Source: UBA1227 sp045629305
GTDB lineage: Bacteria; Bacillota; Clostridia; Oscillospirales; Acutalibacteraceae
Length of the DNA: 64,000 bases
Assembly (NCBI GenBank): GCA_045629305.1
Contig: JAZQQZ010000002.1
Coordinates: 1-64,000 of the forward strand
Direction of reading: 5' to 3'
The notes under the pieces were generated by a model that saw only the letters and a program-made list of their open reading frames with translations, did no database searches and had not been told where the DNA came from. The position numbers and the translations under genes were made by a program. Positions 58,525 to 64,000 of this stretch are shown here, in pieces. How positions within the stretch are numbered: the first letter of the stretch is position 1; every line of letters starts with the position of its first letter.

Positions 58525-61392
58525 ATGAAGGTGAAGGAGAAAGCAACTCTTAAGCTGAGAAGCCTTGTAGCAGTAGCCCTTTTAGCATTGTTAATGCTAT
58601 CTTTGTTTGCACCTGTGGCAAATGCGACGGAATCAAACAAAGGCACAACGGTTAAAACAGTAAAAGTCGGATATTTTAACTTCCAAGAGTATATGCTTGG
58701 AGCAGCAGAAGGTGAAGCCAAATCAGGCTACGCCTATGAGTTGCTTCATGCGGTTGCGGGTATAAACAATTGGAAATATGAGTTCGTTTATGGTGATTTT
58801 AATGATTTATATGAAAAACTTCTAAATGGTGAAATTGATATTTTGCCATGCATTGTTTATACAGAGGAGAGAGCTGCCCTTCACCTTTTCTCTGAGGAAG
58901 AAATCTATTTTGAACAATATTATGTTTCCACTTTAAAAGAAAATGCGAAAAATTTTAAAAGTATAGAGGATTTAGACGGTAAAAAAATTAGTTCTGTTGC
59001 GGGCGCTAACCAAAATAAAGTGTTCGATGAATGGGAAAAGAAGAATGGTATAAATGCCACTCTCGTTAATGCATCGTCTTATGAGGATTCATGGAAATTA
59101 CTTGATGAAGGTAAAGTAGATTTTATCTTAAATGTCGATAACGCCTCACAGGCCTCAGATTATACTTCTTTATTTAAAGTTGGCGCAGGTAGTTCAAGGC
59201 TTGCTATAGCTCCAAATAGAGAAGATATTAAATCGGAACTCGATAATGCAATTGATTTAATATATGAAATAAGCCCATTTACAATGTCTCATCTTAAAGA
59301 AAAATATCTTACAGGAACGCTTTCTTCCTATAAACTTTCGGATGAAGAACTCGAATGGCTTGCTAATAAAAAAGTAATTAGGCTCGCTGGTTTTGTAAAT
59401 GATGCCCCTTACACTTACACTGATGAAGATGGAAATGTTGTGGGCGTATATCCAGAAATGGTTGATATGATTTTTAAAAAACTTGGGGTGGATATAGAAA
59501 CCGAATGGACATTATACAAAGATCTAAATAAAATGCATAAGGATCTTAGAGAAGGTAAAATCGATCTTGTTTGTCCTGATTATTTGAGCACATATTATGC
59601 AGAAACAAATGACATTGTATTGTCAGAAGAGATACATCGAGTAAATATGGGTATTCTTTTTAAAGAAGATATGGAAGAGCAGAATATAAAGAAGATTGCG
59701 ACCCCTTCTACGAAACTCGGTATTTACTATGTAACTGACAATTTTACAGATGTAGAAATAATCAAATGTAAATCAGTTGAGGACTGCATTGCCGCAGTAG
59801 TATCGGGGGAGGCCGATGCGGCAGTCGCACACGTTGCTGCACTTCAAGAAAAGTCTGTTAAATATTTGAGACCATTTACAGTTAATACATTAGTAGCTGG
59901 TTGTCCGATATGTTTTTCAAGCAATCACAATAGTGGAACATTGCTCCTTATTCTAAATCGTGGTATACATCTAATTTCAGCTTCTGAATTGCAAACTCTT
60001 GCAATAAAACATTATCCAAATAATGGTTATGAATTTTGGAATTTCTTAAAGGAAAATATTCTCTTTGTAGTTATGTTCTTTATCGCAATATTTATCGTTA
60101 TTGTTTATGCGATAGATAGAAACATGTCTTCAAGAAAGCTCAAGAAAAATTTAGGTGAGATTACAAGACAAAAAGAGATTATTGAAGCAGATGAAATAGA
60201 ACTTGTCGCAGCAAAGGATGCTGCAAATATGGCAAGTAGAGCTAAATCAACCTTCCTCTTTAATATGTCGCATGATATTAGAACCCCAATGAATGCGATA
60301 CTTGGCTATTCTGATCGAATGCTTAGACATATTGATGATGAAGAGATTGTTGCTGATAGTGCTAGGAAGATTAAATCATCTGGTGAGTATTTATTGTCAC
60401 TTATCAATGATGTTCTTGATATGGCAAGAATTGAATCAGATAAAACTAAAATTGAGCCGACTATTAATGATATCAAAGCAAAGGGATTGCTTCTCTGTGA
60501 TGTGTTCGAAGTTGATATGCAGAAGAAGGATTTGACATTTAATGTCGACTTTAATGATATAAAAGATAATCTTGTTTGGTATGACACGTTAAAACTTAGA
60601 CAAGTTATGCTTAACTTGATATCTAATGCTGTGAAGTATACACAGGTGGGTGGAACAATCACTCATACAGTACGCCAGTTGCCTAGCGACATTCCAGGGA
60701 ATGCCAAATTTGAAATCGTTGTTGCTGATAACGGTATGGGTATGTCCCAAGAATTCCTTGATCATATTTTTGATCAATTTTCTCGTAGCGATGACTCGAT
60801 AACAAAGGAAACACAGGGTACTGGACTGGGAATGTCAATCGTTGGTAAGATCATTGATCTTATGAACGGAAAAATTGATATTCAAAGTGAAGTTGGCAAG
60901 GGAACTAAGATAACGGTTTTCCTTGATTTAAAAATTGCAACGGAAGAAGAAATTCGCGAATATTATGCTGCCAATGAACCTGTTAAAGAAGAAATATCAT
61001 TGGAAGGCCTTCGTATTCTTCTTGTTGACGATAACGAATTAAATCGTGAAATTGCTCAAGACATTCTCACTGAAGAAGGATGCATAGTTGTCGATATTGC
61101 TGAGAATGGAAAAATAGCAGTTGAAAAGGTGGCAGAATCATCTAAAGGAAAATATGATGTTGTCCTTATGGATGTACAAATGCCTGTTATGGATGGCTAT
61201 GAAGCGACAAAGGTTATTAGAGAATTAGAAAATAAAGACCTTGCAAATATCCCAATTGTTGCGATGACAGCAAATGCTTTTGATGAAGACCGTCAAAACG
61301 CACTAAATGCTGGAATGAATGCGCATATAGCGAAGCCAATTGATATTTCCGTATTGGCAAGAACGCTATCAGAATATGTTAAACTGGGTTAG
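58525..61392 (+). CDS. BvgS/EvgS-like hybrid sensor histidine kinase
   Basis: 955 residues from an ATG with AAGGGAG upstream. A signal peptide (1-33) is followed by two periplasmic-binding-protein (SBP_bac_3) domains outside the membrane, about 45-270 and 285-505. The second opens with KKVIRLAG and contains TYTDEDGNVVGVYPEM. A membrane helix (about 517-538) and coiled linker lead to HisKA with His583 (NMSHDIRTP), an HATPase domain (NLISNAVKYT, DNGMGMS, GTGLGMSI), and a receiver (about 830-950) with Asp883 in LMDVQMP. It probably senses a small molecule such as an amino acid. No Hpt domain. Confidence 0.93.
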   Translation: MKVKEKATLKLRSLVAVALLALLMLSLFAPVANATESNKGTTVKTVKVGYFNFQEYMLGAAEGEAKSGYAYELLHAVAGINNWKYEFVYGDFNDLYEKLLNGEIDILPCIVYTEERAALHLFSEEEIYFEQYYVSTLKENAKNFKSIEDLDGKKISSVAGANQNKVFDEWEKKNGINATLVNASSYEDSWKLLDEGKVDFILNVDNASQASDYTSLFKVGAGSSRLAIAPNREDIKSELDNAIDLIYEISPFTMSHLKEKYLTGTLSSYKLSDEELEWLANKKVIRLAGFVNDAPYTYTDEDGNVVGVYPEMVDMIFKKLGVDIETEWTLYKDLNKMHKDLREGKIDLVCPDYLSTYYAETNDIVLSEEIHRVNMGILFKEDMEEQNIKKIATPSTKLGIYYVTDNFTDVEIIKCKSVEDCIAAVVSGEADAAVAHVAALQEKSVKYLRPFTVNTLVAGCPICFSSNHNSGTLLLILNRGIHLISASELQTLAIKHYPNNGYEFWNFLKENILFVVMFFIAIFIVIVYAIDRNMSSRKLKKNLGEITRQKEIIEADEIELVAAKDAANMASRAKSTFLFNMSHDIRTPMNAILGYSDRMLRHIDDEEIVADSARKIKSSGEYLLSLINDVLDMARIESDKTKIEPTINDIKAKGLLLCDVFEVDMQKKDLTFNVDFNDIKDNLVWYDTLKLRQVMLNLISNAVKYTQVGGTITHTVRQLPSDIPGNAKFEIVVADNGMGMSQEFLDHIFDQFSRSDDSITKETQGTGLGMSIVGKIIDLMNGKIDIQSEVGKGTKITVFLDLKIATEEEIREYYAANEPVKEEISLEGLRILLVDDNELNREIAQDILTEEGCIVVDIAENGKIAVEKVAESSKGKYDVVLMDVQMPVMDGYEATKVIRELENKDLANIPIVAMTANAFDEDRQNALNAGMNAHIAKPIDISVLARTLSEYVKLG

Positions 61393-61426
61393 TTTATATT
61401 AAAATTTTGTTTTGAGGAGAAATGAC

Positions 61427-64000
61427 ATGACAGAGAAAGAAGCTAGAGCATTAGTCGCTAGTTTGCGAGAGGTATTCTTCAAGGTTCTGATTTCTGATCC
61501 AATTGAGCACCATGTCTTTGACTTCGACGAGAACGGAAAATTTGTCGTAGTTAATAAATGTTATGCAGTTTGGAATAGAAGTAAACCTTGTGAAGAATGT
61601 GTTACAAAAAAGACATGCCTTGAACATATTACAACTGACAAGTACGAGGTGCTTGGCGGTGAGGTATGCCATATTACAAGCAAACCAATTGAAATTGAAG
61701 GAAATGAATATGCACTTGAGATGGTAACTCTTCTTGATGATGTAAAGGACGTTAACCGTAGAGAAGTATTGCTTCATGAGCAAGAACGTAATATGGAGAT
61801 CATCAAGATCCTCGCATCTGAGTATTCATCAGTTTACTACATCGACCTTGAGACAGATGAACTTAACCCATATACAATGAACGCTGAGACAGAGTCTGAG
61901 TTCGGTCAGATCTTCAACAGCGGAATCACATATTCAGAAGCTTTCAAACTTTACGTAGACCGCCTTATTTATTCAAAAGATAAGGAACTCATGCTTGAAG
62001 CTGGTTCGGTTGAGCATATTGCAAACGAACTTGAGAACAAGAAAACATTTATTACAACCTACCGTTCAGATAATGGAGGCGACCCTCATTATTGCGAAAT
62101 GAAGTTCGTAAAGGTAGGAGATTCATTTGGCAAGCCTAAAGAGGTCGCCCTCGGTTTCGCCGATAAGAATGAAGAAATTCGTGCTGAACTTGCAAGAAAG
62201 GAAGAGATTGACCGTAACAACGAAATCATCGAGATTCTTGCATCTGAGTATACATCAGTTTACTATATCGACCTTACAACTGATGAACTTACACCGTACT
62301 CAATGAACGCTGAGACTGAGGACCAGTTCGGAGTACTTTTCAAAGACATGACATATTCTGACGCGTTCAGAATGTACGTAGATAAACTGATTCATTCGGC
62401 AGATAAGGCAATGATGCTTAAAGCTGGATCAATTGGAAATATTATGAAGGAACTTCGTTATAAGAAGACTTTCATTACAACTTATCGTTCAGATAATAAT
62501 GGCGAACCACGTTACTGCGAAATGAAATTCGTAAAGGTGGGAACCGAAGAAGGCACACCAAGAGCTGTGGCTCTCGGTTTCGCCGATAAGGATGACGAAC
62601 TTCGTAATCGCATTGAGCAGGAGACGGTTCGCCAGAGAAATACTGAGATTATCGAAATCCTCGCATCTGAGTACACATCAGTTTATTACATCGACCTTAC
62701 AACCGATGAACTTGACCCGTACACAATGAACGAGGAGACAGAGTCTGAGTTCGGTACTGTATTCCGTTCTGGAATTAAGTACTCAGATGCGTTCAAGATG
62801 TACGTAGATACACTCGTATTTAATGATGATAAACCAATGATGCTTAAAGCAGGTTCTATCTACAACATCCTTGAAGAACTTCACGACAAGAAGACCTTTA
62901 TTACAACCTATCGTTCCGATAGTGACGGCACTGTTCGTTACTGCGAAATGAAATTCGTAAAGGTAGGAGACGACGACAACCCTCAGGCTGTTGCCCTCGG
63001 TTTCTCCGTTGTCGATGATGAGTATCGTAAAGAACTCGCTAACAAACAGCGTGAAGAGTTCATCAACAGTTTGGCCGATGACTACGAGGCCGTATTCCAT
63101 GTTGATTTCGATACTAAGACAATTGAAACAGTCCGTATGTCTGATGCATATATGCAGCGCAACCCATCTCTTGAAAGAAAGATGGATTATTACAAGTATG
63201 TTGACGCCGTTGCTGCCAATATCGCGTCAGAAGATAAGGAAGATTTCGTAAGAGTTCTCTCTGCTAATAATATTGATAGAGAGTTCGCAAAAGCGGATGC
63301 TTTCTTCCATAACTACCGTATTGAAAGAAACAAAACAATTACATATTACCAGCTTAAGGTTATTCATACCGGCGACTGGTTATATGATAAGAACTTCCTC
63401 ATCGGTGTACACAACATGGATGAACTTACACGTGCGCAGGTTGAACAGGAGGAGATTCTTGAGGAAGCTCGTGAGCAGGCTGAGTCTGCGAACGTTGCAA
63501 AGTCAACATTCCTCTTTAACATGTCGCACGACATCCGTACTCCTATGAATGCCATTATTGGATTCAACAATATGGCAAGAAAGAATCTTGATAATCCAGA
63601 GAAACTTCAAGATTGTCTTAACAAGGTTGACCTCAGTAGCCAGCATCTCCTTAGTATCATTAACGACGTGCTTGATATGGCACGAATTGAATCAGGTAAG
63701 GTTACTATTGAAGAAGATCGAGTAATCATCACTGATTCGGCGAATGACCTTGGTGCTATGCTTCGTGAGACAATTAAAGATGGAAGTCTTGATTTCAACG
63801 TTGATGTATCTAAGATTCAGCATAACTGCGTATATGCTGATAAGATTCGTGTAAATAGAGTTCTTACTAATATTGCAACAAATGCCATCAAGTATTCGAA
63901 GCAGGGTGGTTATGTAAATTGTAAGATTGTTGAGACACCTTGCAAGACAGACGGATATGCTGCATATGATTTCATTGTTGAAGATGATGGCATTGGAATG
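61427..64000 (+). CDS. Sensor histidine kinase with tandem PAS-like repeats (3' end outside window)
   Basis: 858 codons run to the right edge without a stop. The ATG at 61427 follows GAGGAG. An N-terminal PAS-like domain (about 15-105) has CEEC and CLEH cysteines. Three closely similar PAS-like repeats of about 141 residues follow (codons 124, 266 and 407), and then a more diverged fourth unit. HisKA has His701 in NMSHDIRTP and the HATPase domain begins with NIATNAIKYS and DDGIGM. There is no signal peptide or membrane helix, so it is a cytosolic sensor. A receiver domain may follow beyond the edge. It lies 34 bases after the BvgS-like kinase and is probably cotranscribed. Confidence 0.9.
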   Translation, partial: MTEKEARALVASLREVFFKVLISDPIEHHVFDFDENGKFVVVNKCYAVWNRSKPCEECVTKKTCLEHITTDKYEVLGGEVCHITSKPIEIEGNEYALEMVTLLDDVKDVNRREVLLHEQERNMEIIKILASEYSSVYYIDLETDELNPYTMNAETESEFGQIFNSGITYSEAFKLYVDRLIYSKDKELMLEAGSVEHIANELENKKTFITTYRSDNGGDPHYCEMKFVKVGDSFGKPKEVALGFADKNEEIRAELARKEEIDRNNEIIEILASEYTSVYYIDLTTDELTPYSMNAETEDQFGVLFKDMTYSDAFRMYVDKLIHSADKAMMLKAGSIGNIMKELRYKKTFITTYRSDNNGEPRYCEMKFVKVGTEEGTPRAVALGFADKDDELRNRIEQETVRQRNTEIIEILASEYTSVYYIDLTTDELDPYTMNEETESEFGTVFRSGIKYSDAFKMYVDTLVFNDDKPMMLKAGSIYNILEELHDKKTFITTYRSDSDGTVRYCEMKFVKVGDDDNPQAVALGFSVVDDEYRKELANKQREEFINSLADDYEAVFHVDFDTKTIETVRMSDAYMQRNPSLERKMDYYKYVDAVAANIASEDKEDFVRVLSANNIDREFAKADAFFHNYRIERNKTITYYQLKVIHTGDWLYDKNFLIGVHNMDELTRAQVEQEEILEEAREQAESANVAKSTFLFNMSHDIRTPMNAIIGFNNMARKNLDNPEKLQDCLNKVDLSSQHLLSIINDVLDMARIESGKVTIEEDRVIITDSANDLGAMLRETIKDGSLDFNVDVSKIQHNCVYADKIRVNRVLTNIATNAIKYSKQGGYVNCKIVETPCKTDGYAAYDFIVEDDGIGM
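61796..63055 (+). repeat. Three tandem coding repeats of about 420 bases (PAS-like units)
   Basis: Units begin at 61796, 62222 and 62645 and end near 63055; a fourth, diverged unit follows. Each repeats the pattern EII-x-ILASEY-x-SVYYIDL ... KKTFITTYRSD ... YCEMKFVKVG. Nucleotide identity is also high in blocks, for example around TCATCAGTTTACTA, suggesting recent duplication or gene conversion. Confidence 0.85.

Overview
The window is about 64 kb of moderately AT-rich, gene-dense bacterial chromosome. Strong AGGAGG-type ribosome binding sites, a GlgB/GlgC/GlgD/GlgA glycogen operon, a two-gene SufC-SufB Fe-S locus, a PflA-like radical SAM enzyme, an Rnf-type membrane locus and many hybrid histidine kinases point to an anaerobic low-GC Firmicute of class Clostridia, probably Lachnospiraceae or a close relative. 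The family-level placement is inference. No insertion sequence, prophage, CRISPR array or rRNA was seen. One tRNA (Arg, CCT) is present.

Layout. 1-2.3 kb: the tail of a phosphorelay receiver, a HAD phosphatase, a histidine phosphatase and an XRE regulator. 2.3-8.1 kb: glycogen operon glgB-glgC-glgD-glgA (minus strand). 8.4-11.2 kb: two envelope proteins of unknown role, one a catalytically degenerate GDPD-like protein. 11.2-13.6 kb: tandem membrane diguanylate cyclases. 13.7-18.2 kb: exonuclease III, MltG, a DUF362 protein and an unknown protein. 18.4-25.4 kb: ddl, a DUF1934 protein, argS, the hom-lysC pair and an AI-2E-type permease.

25.6-36.8 kb: one long co-directional operon of ten genes with gaps or overlaps of 24 bases or less: rpe, three Rnf-like membrane subunits (D, E, A only), a cysteine desulfurase, thiI, a stand-alone CinA C-domain, a lysine-rich membrane protein, a sortase-B-like protein lacking its catalytic Cys and His, and a tail-anchored unknown protein. 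This is the most unusual part of the window.

36.8-40.0 kb: a DUF3048 lipoprotein, an unknown membrane protein and rsmA. 40.2-48.2 kb: tRNA-Arg, a CPBP protease, tadA, mrp, sufC, sufB and a hybrid histidine kinase, facing an HD-GYP response regulator plus Hpt protein that could complete a phosphorelay to c-di-GMP breakdown. 48.3-51.6 kb: a PflA-like enzyme and an ABC exporter. 51.6-57.0 kb (minus): rlmD, a dicarboxylate-type symporter with an N-terminal degenerate ATPase-like domain, mtnN and a Zn/Cd-type P-ATPase. 57.1-58.5 kb: a second, TRAM-bearing rlmD. 58.5-64.0 kb: a BvgS-like hybrid kinase and the first 858 codons of a kinase with tandem PAS-like repeats.

Together the signalling genes (three histidine kinases, one receiver fragment, one Hpt protein, two GGDEF and one HD-GYP protein) suggest strong investment in c-di-GMP and phosphorelay control, among housekeeping genes for glycogen, cell wall, aspartate-family amino acids, tRNA thiolation and Fe-S assembly.
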